NCBI RefSeq assembly: GCF_000265075.1
Contig: NZ_AJYA01000026.1
Coordinates: 7,257-55,281 of the forward strand
DNA from: Nitritalea halalkaliphila LW7
Lineage (GTDB): Bacteria; Bacteroidota; Bacteroidia; Cytophagales; Cyclobacteriaceae
DNA: 48,025 bases
Direction: 5' to 3'
In this document: positions 1-8,471 of the stretch, one piece after another
Numbering within the stretch: the stretch's first letter is position 1
How the letters are laid out: each line of letters begins with the position of its first letter
The notes under the pieces: generated by a model
Database searches by the model: none
Told to the model about the DNA's origin: nothing
The model's input: the letters and a program-made list of their open reading frames with translations, nothing else
Program-made: the position numbers and the translations under genes

Positions 1-172
1 GTATAAAATTTAATTCTGATATATTAGTGTGTAGCAATTTAATTTAATGATTTTCAAAGGGTTGCAGTGTTTCGCGTATTTGGAATTTAAAAATATAATG
101 ATTAATTTTAAATATGTTTTGATTTTTTCAAGCAATCGGTAGAATAATTAGGTGCTTTAAAACTTAAGTTTT
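1..172. other. AT-rich region without a recognisable gene
   Basis: This leading stretch is strongly AT-rich compared with the housekeeping genes further on. I found no convincing reading frame, RNA gene or terminator in it. It probably holds the upstream region, or part of the decayed 5' context, of the broken gene that follows at 173. Confidence 0.4.
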
Positions 173-345
173 ATGGAGAATTCCTTTTTGATTTTGAAGA
201 AAATTCTGTTGCTACTGGATATCCCTTTTTCAAAGGGCTATCTCAAAGCAAGAGTAGCATCCCATCCCGAGCAGGAATCTTTACTAATGGATATGAGCTG
301 CCAAAAGTTTACAGTTTGGAGGATCTAAAATATATTCTGGTTTAA
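173..345 (+). pseudogene. Internally deleted VKOR/C39-like thioredoxin-domain protein (remnant)
   Basis: An ATG at 173 opens a 51-codon frame ending at 328. Its start (LKKILLLLDIPFSKGYLKA, then SHPEQESLL) resembles the N-terminal C39-like domain of Bacteroidota vitamin-K-epoxide-reductase/thioredoxin proteins, which often accompany double-glycine peptides. In the next frame, ending in TAA at 343-345, FTNGYELPKVYSLEDLKYIL resembles the extreme C-terminus of the same proteins (a typical NGYxLPxxYxxEDLKY ending). The two halves meet around 280-295, so most of a gene of several hundred codons appears to be missing. Both family calls are from pattern memory. The gene cannot make a working enzyme. 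It would originally have supplied disulfide or peptide-processing activity for the peptide locus that follows. Confidence 0.5.
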
Positions 346-451
346 AAGAACTCCTTTAGGTGATAAAAAATATTCAGTCGCGATGAATGGTCAGAGGCTT
401 CGGCTGACCCAAATGTCTGGAGATTTTAATTTTCAATAAAACTAAAAAATC

Positions 452-694
452 ATGAAAAAGTTAAGTTTAGAAATGCTAAGACTTACTTCAGATGAGGTAT
501 TGGGAAGAAGTCAGATGAAGAAGATTACGGGGGGATATGGTACTTCTGGTACTTGTGGTTGGAGTGGAATGGGTGGATTTTGTGGAATTAATAAAGCAAC
601 TGCTCAGGCATTAGCTTCGCAATATCCAGGCACACGTTGGTGTTGTGATAGCTGTGGTACCACCGGTTACTGCGGTCCTGGTAGTGGTTGGTAA
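452..694 (+). CDS. Cys/Gly-rich double-glycine-leader peptide precursor
   Basis: Predicted 80-residue secreted peptide precursor. Residues 1-28 (MKKLSLEML...MKKITGG) form a typical Bacteroidota double-glycine leader, the type cleaved after Gly-Gly by C39 peptidase-ABC exporters (TIGR04149-like natural-product precursor leaders). The 52-residue core starts at Tyr29, is rich in Gly, Ser and Thr and has six cysteines (35, 44, 64, 65, 68, 74), so three disulfides are possible. It ends in Gly-Ser-Gly-Trp. The frame is intact although its neighbours on both sides (VKOR-like remnant, beta-propeller, C39 exporter) are broken. Start at the ATG at 452, preceded by an A-rich sequence as usual in this phylum. 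Activity (bacteriocin, signal or surface peptide) cannot be told from sequence. Confidence 0.7.
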   Translation: MKKLSLEMLRLTSDEVLGRSQMKKITGGYGTSGTCGWSGMGGFCGINKATAQALASQYPGTRWCCDSCGTTGYCGPGSGW

Positions 695-773
695 TTTTAC
701 ATGACTTGTTGTTTTAAACTGGCTGCCTATTTTTGGTAGCCAGTGATTTTGACATTATTAATTCTTGTGTTGC

Positions 774-1803
774 ATGAAAAATTTTGGACTTCTTATTTTA
801 TTTTCAATATGTTTCCTCTCTTGTGAGAAAGAGAAGCATACAAAGAATACTAGTGAAATTGAAAAGGAAACTATTTTATTTGAAAAATTAGACAGTATAC
901 GAATTGATTACATAGGCAATCTTAAAGTTCATGACTTGAATCTTATTTCTAAAACTGTGCTTTTAGAAGAGGGGGGGGGCTCATTCTCAAGAGATCGTAC
1001 TGGCGGACTTTGATGGAAAAATTATAAACTCATTTTCAAAATTTGGAGATGTTCCAGATTCTTATGGAATATTATTGAGTTCTATGAGATTGTTGGATGA
1101 CATGAGTTTTTTGGTTTATGGTATCAATGCGTTTTGGATATATGATTTTAATGGAAAAGCGCTTTCGCGGGTTAATTTAGTTGATATTTCGGAGACGGGA
1201 GAAAAAGACCCCATAATTCAATTTCCTGAAAGCAGTATTTTCAGAAATGGAAAATGTTTTTTTAGAAATGCATGGGACCCGGTATTTCATTTAGCTGATG
1301 ACCGAATCTACGTGATTTTTGGGTTGGAGCCTGTAATCTATGTCTACAAAAATAGTCCTCCTTATTCTTTAATCACAAGTTTCCCCATTAATCTGCCAGA
1401 ATATAGGCATTTCAAAGGTGCTGATAGTTTCTCTTCGGATTGGACATTTTTTGGGTTAAGGTTTAATACAGGGATAATTTTAAATGTTAAAAAACTTGAC
1501 GGGTATTTCCTAGTAGCCTATTTCCCAGGATATGATGAAGCAGATCTCGAAATGCGATTCTCTAATTAATCTAAAGAAGAAACATTAGAATTTAATGCTA
1601 GGATGAATTTAAAATACCCTTATAGGATCGCCGTTCTGGACTCCATAGGCAATAGAATCTACGATTTTGTGCCTGAAGGTCTTGAGCCAAGTAGCATGTT
1701 GGTCCGAGATGGACAGCTTTGGATGATGGAGAAGCCTAATGAAGAAGAAGAGCAAGATTATATTAGGTTGTTTAGAGTTGGGCTAAAAATTGAAAATCAA
1801 TGA
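774..1803 (+). pseudogene. 6-bladed beta-propeller lipoprotein, broken by frameshift and stop
   Basis: Starting at ATG 774 the product opens with MKNFGLLILFSICFLSC, a lipoprotein signal peptide with a lipobox Cys. The frame breaks at a run of nine G (971-979); with eight G the reading continues as EEGGAHSQEIVLADFDGK through 1566. There a TAA (1567-1569) interrupts the frame, which then continues unchanged to the stop at 1801-1803 (SKEETLEFNARMNLKYPYRI...). The joined product is about 342 residues with repeated beta-strand/turn patterns such as VLADFDGKIINSF and FWIYDFNGKALSRV, typical of the DUF4221/DUF4934-like 6-bladed propeller lipoproteins found beside double-glycine peptides in Bacteroidota. 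Two independent lesions favour real decay, although the G-run alone could be a sequencing error. Confidence 0.65.
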
Positions 1804-1866
1804 GAGAATTAATGGAATAGCCTAACATTTCATAAATTTTTTTTATTCAATATTCTGTAAAATAAC

Positions 1867-2106
1867 TTGAAAACCTCCTTCCCCTTCTACAAACAACCCG
1901 ACACAAAGGACTGTGGTCCTACCTGCTTGCGCATCGTAGCCAAGCACTATGGAAAGCTGATATCCCTAAAAGAAATCCGGGAAATTTCGGAAACGACAAG
2001 GGAAGGTGGTCTAGCCCCCTATTATTCGGACTTTATTATTTTTGATATTGCTTTATCGCTTCATTTTGTACGATATTTACCATCAGTAGGAAACGACCGA
2101 AGGTGA
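1867..2106 (+). pseudogene. Truncated C39 peptidase-containing ABC exporter (N-terminal stub)
   Basis: A TTG-started frame reads KTSFPFYKQPDTKDCGPTCL, followed by RIVAKHYGKLISLKEIREIS and TTREGG. This is the N-terminal part of a C39 peptidase domain: Gln, then the catalytic Cys in DCGPTCL, as found in double-glycine peptide exporters of about 700 residues. After about residue 49 the similarity stops, and a short unrelated tail (LAPYYSDFIIFDIALSLHF...) ends at 2106. The His and Asp of the peptidase, the membrane domain and the ATPase are all missing. The stub lies 63 bases after the broken propeller gene and co-directional with the peptide gene, so it probably was that peptide's own exporter before a deletion. 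Confidence 0.65.
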
Positions 2107-2139
2107 CCTTTGCACCGAAGTCGTATGATTAGGAGTGTT

Positions 2140-2163
2140 GGGCCCATCGGTTTGATTGGGCCC
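2140..2163. other. GC-rich inverted repeat
   Basis: GGGCCCA (2140-2146) and TGGGCCC (2157-2163) form a 7-bp stem with a 10-base loop in the gap between the exporter stub and fumarylacetoacetase. There is no T-tract, so terminator function is uncertain. A second inverted repeat, GGGTAGATA/TATCTACCC at 2267-2297, lies just downstream of the minus-strand fumarylacetoacetase gene and could act in its 3' end. Confidence 0.3.
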
Positions 2164-2322
2164 CCTCACTTCTTCATAGGGCAAATTTTCACCCCCATCG
2201 AGGGGGGCAGCATGCTCCGGAATATCCAGGGGCCTCCCACGGGATAAGACGTAGGGAGTGGAGAGAGGGTAGATAAAGACTATTTCCCTATCTACCCACT
2301 TGGTAGAAAACGAAGCGCCTGC

Positions 2323-3596
2323 CTACTCCTTGGCGGGAAGTAACTCGCTACTTACCTCTCCGAAACCTACGCGGATACCCTCTTTTTGGGCGAAGCCCTT
2401 CATGATCACGGTATCATGATCGGCTAAAAACTTACGCTCACCACCTTCTTTAAGTGTTAGGGGCTTCGTGCCTTTCCAGGACAACTCTAACATGGAGCCA
2501 TAACTGTCAGGCGTAGGCCCGGAAATAGTGCCAGAAGCATACATGTCGCCGACATTGATATTACATCCATTTACGGTGTGGTGCGCTAGCTGCTGGGCAA
2601 TGTTCCAGTACATGTATTTAAAATTAGAGGTGCACACCTTCGTCGAAGCAGCATCCTTGGGTTTGATATAAACTTCCAGCTGGATGTCAAAGCCATGAGG
2701 AGCCTCACACTGCAAGTAGGGCAAAACGGGTGGATCCTGAACCGGACCTGCCACGCGGAAGGCTCCAGCGCTTCGAGTGTGACCACCCAGGGACTGATGC
2801 TGGAACCAAAATTTTTACCCAAAAAGGGCCCTAAAGGCACATATTCCCAAGCCTGTATGTCACGCGCGGACCAGTCATTAAACAGCACAAAACCAAAAAT
2901 ATGTTCCTCAGCCTCCGCAGTGCTTATGCTATCCCCTAACTTAGTGGCTTTACCGGTGATAAAGGCCAGCTCTAGTTCGAAATCCATTCTTCGGCTAGGG
3001 CCAAACTCCGGGTTTTCCATGGAAGGGTCCTTGTACTGCCCTTTTGGACGGTGGATAGCGGTACCCGAAGGCACGATGGAAGAGGCGCGGCCGTGGTAGC
3101 CGACAGGAAGATGGCGCCAGTTGGGCAGTAATGCATTCTCCGGATCCCGAAACATGGCCCCTACATTCGTAGCGTGCTCGATGCTGGAATAAAAATCAGT
3201 ATAGTCTTGGATGCGGACGGGGAGGAGCATGGTGGCCTCTTTTCTGTTGACCATCGCCTTCCCACGAATCTGATGGTCGCGCAGGGCTTCATTGTCGGCT
3301 AACAGTAGTTCCTGCACCTTTTCACGCACACGACGCGTAACCGGCTTGCCTAAGGCGATGAAAGCATTTAGGCTGTCTCGGAGGAAAATATCTGCGGGTA
3401 GCTGGCTAAGGTCGGAAAAAAAACCGGTATCGTGCAGGACGGCTAAATCTACGATCTTATCCCCGATCGCGATCCCGATGCGTGGAGACAAGCGCTTGTT
3501 TTTAAAAACTCCAAAGGGGAGGTTGTAAATCGTAAAATCAGAGTTTTTGGGGATTTCTACCCAGCTTGTTAATGGGTTTATAGTCGATTTAGTCAT
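2323..3596 (-). CDS. fahA: Fumarylacetoacetase (single-base frame break)
   Basis: Last step of tyrosine/homogentisate breakdown: hydrolysis of 4-fumarylacetoacetate to fumarate and acetoacetate, in the cytoplasm. The N-terminal SH3-like domain is followed by the FAH fold. Visible family motifs include YTDFYSSIEHATNVG, the metal-site segment MDFELELAFITGK and the stretch FNDWSARDIQAWEYVPLGPF. The frame breaks near 2759-2761: EALEPSAWQ should read EALEPFRVAGPVQDPP, which one extra T in the coding strand (CCTTTCC for CCTTCC) restores. Joined length is about 424 residues, normal for the family. It is divergent from valS, with no other catabolic gene beside it. Given the same pattern in many neighbours, I suspect a sequence error rather than a pseudogene. 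Confidence 0.88.
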
Positions 3597-3652
3597 GAAG
3601 AATAGCTTTTAACAGCAAATTTAAGAAAATCTATGGATTACGGGCATTGGGT

Positions 3653-3669
3653 TTTGGCCGAAGGCCAAA
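3653..3669. repeat. Short perfect palindrome TTTGGCC-GAA-GGCCAAA
   Basis: A 7-bp perfect inverted repeat with a GAA loop in the intergenic region between fahA and valS. A close variant, TTTGACC-GAA-GGTCAAA, occurs at 22765-22781 and another, TTTGGCC-TGAA-GGCCAAA, at 37874-37891. It may be a dispersed palindrome or a chance recurrence. Confidence 0.35.
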
Positions 3670-3772
3670 GCTCCCGCCGTAGGCAAGTGCTGTATAGGGG
3701 TGTAATTCCTTATCTGGATGGCTTTCCTGAGGAAAAGGCTCCTGAAAGTACATATAAAATGGTTAATTCCCT

Positions 3773-3780
3773 TAATTTTG
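3773..3780 (+). promoter_or_regulatory. Candidate Bacteroidota -7 element for valS
   Basis: TAATTTTG fits the Bacteroidota -7 consensus TAnnTTTG and lies 32 bases before the valS start codon. I see no good TTG -33 element at 19-21 bases upstream, so this is tentative. Confidence 0.35.
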
Positions 3781-3812
3781 CGCTTTGAAATTAGTTTTTA
3801 TACGAGAGAATC

Positions 3813-6440
3813 ATGGCTTTAGATACGAAATACCAACCGGAAGCAACGGAGAACAAGTGGTACGCCTACTGGCAGGAAAAGGGTTTTTTTCGCTCCACTG
3901 TAGATCCGGAGCGGGAGCCTTATACTGTGGTTATCCCACCTCCTAATGTGACCGGTGTGCTGCACATGGGGCACATGCTGAATAATACGCTACAGGATGT
4001 GCTCGTCCGAAAGGCACGCATGGAGGGTAAAAACGCCTGCTGGGTGCCGGGAACTGATCATGCTTCCATCGCTACAGAAGCGAAAGTGGTGGCCATGCTA
4101 AAGGAACGAGGCATCGAAAAAAGTAGCCTGAGCCGTGAGGAATTTTTACACTATGCCTGGGAGTGGAAGGAGAAGTATGGCGGTATTATCCTGGAACAAC
4201 TGAAAAAACTGGGGGCCTCCTGCGACTGGGAGCGCACGAAGTTTACCATGGATGAGGACCTTAGCGGGGCGGTGATCGATGTGTTTATCGACCTGTACCG
4301 AAAGGGGAAAATCTATCGCGGTGTGCGGATGGTCAACTGGGACCCGGCAGGAAAAACGGCTCTCTCTGATGATGAAGTGATTACCAAAGAGGTGGCGTCT
4401 CATCTGTACCACATTCGGTACCAGCTGGCAGATAGTGAGGAGTTTCTGACCATCGCGACGACGCGTCCCGAAACGATTATGGCAGATTCGGCGATCTGCG
4501 TGCATCCGGAAGATTCCCGTTTTCAGCATCTGCACGGTCGAGAGGTGTATATCCCGCTAATCAAGCGCCGCATTCCTGTCATCACCGACAGCTATGTGGA
4601 TATGGAGTTCGGCACCGGCTGCCTAAAGGTAACTCCTGCACATGATTTAAATGACTATGAAATCGGTCTGCGGCATAAGCTGCCCGTCATCGATATATTG
4701 GCCGAAGATGGCCGCCTGAACGCACAAGCGGAAATCCTCGTCGGGGAGGATCGCTTCGTGGCGCGAAAGAAAATCGCCAAAATGCTGGAGGCGGAAGGGC
4801 ATCTCCTGCAGGTGGAGCCTTACACCTCTAATGTGGGGCACTCGGAGCGCACGGATGCCGTGGTGGAGCCGCGACTTTCCCTGCAGTGGTTCTTGAAAAT
4901 GGATGAAATCACGCAGCCAGCTTTCCGAAATGTGATGGAGGATGTAATCCAGCTGCATCCTCCAAAATTTAAAAACATGTACCGCGCCTGGATGGAAAAT
5001 GTGCGCGACTGGTGTATTTCGAGGCAGCTGTGGTGGGGGCACCGTATTCCGGCTTACTACCTTCCCAATGGGGAATTCGTCGTGGCCAAAACAGCAGAGG
5101 AGGCGCTCCGTATCGCGGAAGAAACCTACGGACAGTCTTTTGCCCCGGAAGACCTGCGGCAGGATGAAGACGTCCTGGACACCTGGTTCAGCTCTTGGCT
5201 CTGGCCACTATCGGTGTTCGACACGCGCGTTTTCGGCGGAGAGGCACCGAATGAGGAGCTCAAGTACTACTACCCTACGAATGACCTGGTGACGGCACCT
5301 GAAATTTTATTTTTCTGGGTGGCGCGTATGATCATGGCAGGCTATGAATACACGGGAGAGAAGCCATTTAGAAATGTTTACCTCACAGGTATCGTCCGCG
5401 ATAAGCAGGGCCGTAAGATGTCGAAGTCACTCGGTAATTCTCCGGACCCTCTCGCGCTCATTCGCGATTACGGGGCAGATGGCGTACGTACGGGCATGCT
5501 TTTCAGTAGCCCTGCGGGCAATGACCTGCCTTTCGATGAAAAACTGGTGGAGCAAGGGCGTAATTTTGCGAATAAGATCTGGAATGCGTTCCGTCTGGTA
5601 AAAGGCTGGGAGGTAAGTGAGACCGCCGAAGTGCAGGCCCCCGCAGCAGGTAGCTGGTTTGAAAACCGTTTCCAGGCAGCCCTCGCGGAAATCGAAGATC
5701 ACTTCGAAAAATTCCGCATTTCCGATGCGTTAATGACTACGTATAAGTTGGTCTGGGATGATTTCTGCTCTTGGTACCTGGAAATGGTGAAGCCCCCCTA
5801 TCAGCAGCCGATCGACCCGGTTACGTATGAGCAGACAGTCGGCTTTTTCGAGCGTGTGTTAAAACTCCTGCACCCTTTTATGCCTTTTATCACCGAGGAG
5901 CTTTGGCATGCACTGCGCGACCGAGAGGAGGGAGATGCCCTGATCGTAGCCTCGTGGCCTAAAAAAGAGACCTTCGATCCAGCGATTCTTCAGGATGCAG
6001 CCCAAATTTTCGATGTAGTCACGCAGATACGTAATGTGCGCAGCGCTAAAGGAATCTCTCCGAAGGAGGCCTTTGTGCTTACGGTCAACACCCAGCAGGA
6101 AACGCGCTACACAGCCTACAAAGCGATTTTGATGAAATTAGCAAACCTGACCGATGTTCAATTCGGCTCAGAGGTAGAGGGAGCCATCAGTTTCGTCGTG
6201 AAGGCTGATGAGTGCTTTTTGCCTTTAGGCGAACAGATCGATCTGGAAAAAGAGCGCGAAACGATCGAGAAAGAATTGGCGTACACCAAAGGTTTTCTGG
6301 CTTCCGTTCAGAAAAAACTGAGCAATGCGCGTTTCGTAGCAGGTGCGCCAGAGCAGGTGGTGGCGAACGAAAGACAAAAACAGGCAGATGCGGAGGCTAA
6401 GATCAAAGCCCTGGAGGAAAGCCTACAAAAGCTTTCTTGA
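3813..6440 (+). CDS. valS: Valyl-tRNA synthetase
   Basis: Class I aminoacyl-tRNA synthetase that charges tRNA-Val. The 875-residue frame is intact. The HIGH-type motif is HMGH at residues 51-54 in PPPNVTGVLHMGHML, and the KMSKS motif is at 535-539 in GRKMSKSLGNSPDPL. Between them is the CP1 editing domain, including TTRPETIMADSAICVHP and the GTGCLKVTPAHDLNDYEIG segment that separates ValS from IleS and LeuS. The tRNA-binding anticodon domain and a C-terminal coiled-coil (about 810-875, rich in Glu, Lys and Ala) complete the protein, as in ValS. ATG at 3813 is preceded by an AGAGAA stretch. A strong terminator follows at 6476. Confidence 0.97.
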   Translation: MALDTKYQPEATENKWYAYWQEKGFFRSTVDPEREPYTVVIPPPNVTGVLHMGHMLNNTLQDVLVRKARMEGKNACWVPGTDHASIATEAKVVAMLKERGIEKSSLSREEFLHYAWEWKEKYGGIILEQLKKLGASCDWERTKFTMDEDLSGAVIDVFIDLYRKGKIYRGVRMVNWDPAGKTALSDDEVITKEVASHLYHIRYQLADSEEFLTIATTRPETIMADSAICVHPEDSRFQHLHGREVYIPLIKRRIPVITDSYVDMEFGTGCLKVTPAHDLNDYEIGLRHKLPVIDILAEDGRLNAQAEILVGEDRFVARKKIAKMLEAEGHLLQVEPYTSNVGHSERTDAVVEPRLSLQWFLKMDEITQPAFRNVMEDVIQLHPPKFKNMYRAWMENVRDWCISRQLWWGHRIPAYYLPNGEFVVAKTAEEALRIAEETYGQSFAPEDLRQDEDVLDTWFSSWLWPLSVFDTRVFGGEAPNEELKYYYPTNDLVTAPEILFFWVARMIMAGYEYTGEKPFRNVYLTGIVRDKQGRKMSKSLGNSPDPLALIRDYGADGVRTGMLFSSPAGNDLPFDEKLVEQGRNFANKIWNAFRLVKGWEVSETAEVQAPAAGSWFENRFQAALAEIEDHFEKFRISDALMTTYKLVWDDFCSWYLEMVKPPYQQPIDPVTYEQTVGFFERVLKLLHPFMPFITEELWHALRDREEGDALIVASWPKKETFDPAILQDAAQIFDVVTQIRNVRSAKGISPKEAFVLTVNTQQETRYTAYKAILMKLANLTDVQFGSEVEGAISFVVKADECFLPLGEQIDLEKERETIEKELAYTKGFLASVQKKLSNARFVAGAPEQVVANERQKQADAEAKIKALEESLQKLS

Positions 6441-6475
6441 CCAAGAGTCAATCTGTTTTACAGGTTATAAGAAAT

Positions 6476-6504
6476 AAAAAGAGGGCTGATGAAGCCCTCT
6501 TTTT
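6476..6504. terminator. Bidirectional intrinsic terminator between valS and the M42 peptidase gene
   Basis: AAAAAGAGGGCT (6476-6487) and AGCCCTCTTTTT (6493-6504) form a perfect 12-bp stem with a five-base loop. The A-tract on one side and T-tract on the other let it stop transcription from both convergent genes. Confidence 0.9.
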
Positions 6505-6531
6505 ATTTTGCGCCCCGGCGCAAATTAGCTG

Positions 6532-7592
6532 TCAATGCTCCCAGTTATAGGTGTGCAAGCGCTCCAAGCACGCCACCAGGAGGTTCACACTGCCTACGAT
6601 GTCTGCCTTATGCGCGCTTTCGATCACCTGATGGAGGTGGCGTGTGGGTATGGAGATCGCTCCGGCGATGGCTCCCTGCTTGCCCATGCGCTGCACCCCG
6701 GCGGTATCGGTGCCTCCCGCAGTGAGGATTTCCAGCTGATAGGGAATTTCCTGCTCTTGGGCCACCTGTTTCATAAAACTGACCATGCGGTAGTCGCAGA
6801 TGCTCATGGCATCCATGACTTTGATCGCGGCTCCTTTCCCCAGTGCTGTAATTTGTTCATGCGGCTGCGCACCGGGGACGTCGAAAGCGATGGTCGTGTC
6901 CAGCGCGATTCCAAAATCAGGATTGATGTGATGGGCAGCCACCATGGCGCCGCGGATGCCCACTTCCTCCTGAACGGTGAATACGGCATAGACATCTACA
7001 GAAGGGTTTTTTAGCTGGCGCAAAGCCTCCAGCTGCACATATACGGCCACGCGGTTATCGATGGATTTACAGTTGACGCAGTGCCCCATTTCGATGAGGG
7101 AGCGCTCGCGGGTGATGGGATCGCCTACTTGGATGCAGGCTTCTACCTCTTCTTTCGATAGGCCGAGATCGATAAAATAATCGCTGGTTTTCGGGAGTTT
7201 GTTGCGCTCTTCGGGGCTCATCACGTGAATCGGTTTGGAGCCCATAACGCCGATGAGAGGCTTTTTACCATGGATGATGACGCGCTGGGCGGTCAGTGTT
7301 TTGGGGTCGAAGCCCCCCAAGGTGTGGAAGCGTACGAAACCTTGTTCGTCGATGTGTGTGACGATAAAGCCGATCTCATCCATGTGGGCGGCCAGCATCA
7401 CTTTTTTACCCGAAGGTTTTGCGCAGCGCGCTTCACGGCCACTACGGAGCCCAGGTTATCGACGTACACCTCGTCGGCGAGGCCCTTTAACTCGCTTAAA
7501 ATCAAGTCGCGGATAGGTTTTTCAAAGCCGGGAGCGCCCGGAGTTTCGCAAAGTTGGCCCAGCAGGGCGACATTTACCTCGTGTAATGCCAT
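6532..7592 (-). CDS. M42-family metallo-aminopeptidase (single-base frame break)
   Basis: Cytoplasmic co-catalytic two-metal aminopeptidase of the M42 (CelM/FrvX/glutamyl aminopeptidase) family that trims peptides. Metal-binding and catalytic segments are visible: HMDEIGF (His-x-Asp), SIDNRVAVY (bridging Asp), TVQEEVGIRGA (catalytic and metal Glu), ALDTT (Asp) and IPTRHLHQ (His). The first 64 codons (7592 to about 7400) are in a different frame from the rest. One extra G near 7408-7411 (coding CGGGGTAAAAAAGTG) would give LRGKKVMLAAHMDE and one protein of about 353 residues, the family norm. The start at 7592 gives MALHEVNVALLGQL. The gene ends facing valS and shares its terminator. Confidence 0.85.
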
Positions 7593-7700
7593 AAAGTGTG
7601 TTATTTTTAAATGAAGATACTAAGAAAAGGGAGCAAAACAGAAAACTGGCATGCTATTTTCTTTTAATTGCTTAGGAATTAGTTTTAAGTAAGAAAATAT

Positions 7701-8459
7701 ATGATCCAACTCCTTCTCGTGCTCTTGGGAGCATTTGTTGTTTTTATTCTTAGTACCTTAACAGGAGGTGGGGCTAGCTTGTTATTAATGCCGCTGGTGG
7801 CGGTAGTGGTGGGCGTGAAGGCGGTGGCGCCGTGATGGCCATCAGCATCGGGATGAGCTCGACTTCGAAGGTCTTGTTTTTCTGGCGGGACATCGACTGG
7901 AAGCTTTTCGCCTGGCTATTCCCCTCCACCATCGTGGGCTCCATTCTCGGTGCGAGCCTGTTTGCCAGCTTATCGGCAGATTTCTTGCAGGTGTTAATCG
8001 GTTTATTACTCGTTTCAACCATTTTCCAGTTTAATCGGAAGGAAAAAAAGCCTCGATTTCAAATTAAGGCATGGCATTTTGCCCCATGGGGCTAGTCGTT
8101 TCCTTTCTCTCCGGCCTGATCGGTGGGGTGGGACCCTGATGAATTCCGCTTACCTGAACTATGGTATTAGCAAGGAAAGCCTGCTGGGTACGCGTAGTGC
8201 CAATGCAATCGTGCTGCATATCACGAAAATTATCAGTTACGCTTATTTTGGTTACGTGACGGGGGAGGTGATTACCTACGGTTTACTGATCGGGGTGTCC
8301 TCCATTTTGGCGGTGTATGTGGGCAAGAAGATTTTGGCCCGCATGTCGGACTTGTTTTTCCGTAAGATCGTGGTGGCCAGCATGGTGCTCAGTGGGGTGC
8401 TGATGCTGTGGAAAAACCGCGATTACGTTATCGAATTTATAGAAAACTTTCAAGCATAA
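7701..8459 (+). CDS. TauE/SafE-type membrane permease (three frame breaks)
   Basis: Predicted inner-membrane anion or organosulfur exporter of the TauE/SafE (DUF81) family. From ATG 7701 it reads MIQLLLVLLGAFVVFILSTL, then GGGASLLLMPLV. The frame changes at about 7832 (VAP to MAISIGMSSTSKVLFFWRD), at about 8083 (HFAPMGLVVSFLSGLIGGVG) and at about 8136 (PLMNSAYLNYGISKESLLG), and ends at 8459. Each break is repaired by one added base, mostly in short G/C runs, giving about 253 residues, the normal family size. The glycine-rich GGG and GLIGGVGP segments mark the two family repeats. Eight or so hydrophobic helices are visible. The next gene starts 12 bases later, so the two may be co-transcribed. 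The substrate is unknown. Confidence 0.72.
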
Positions 8460-8471
8460 AGCGATTTAAAG

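Noticed and set aside
1867..2106. A stand-alone short C39-like protein as a functional gene
   Set aside because: It lacks the His and Asp of the peptidase and ends in an unrelated tail, so truncation is the simpler reading.
4647..5042. 131-codon frame antisense to valS
   Set aside because: A shadow of the valS codons; valS is intact and conserved over this stretch.
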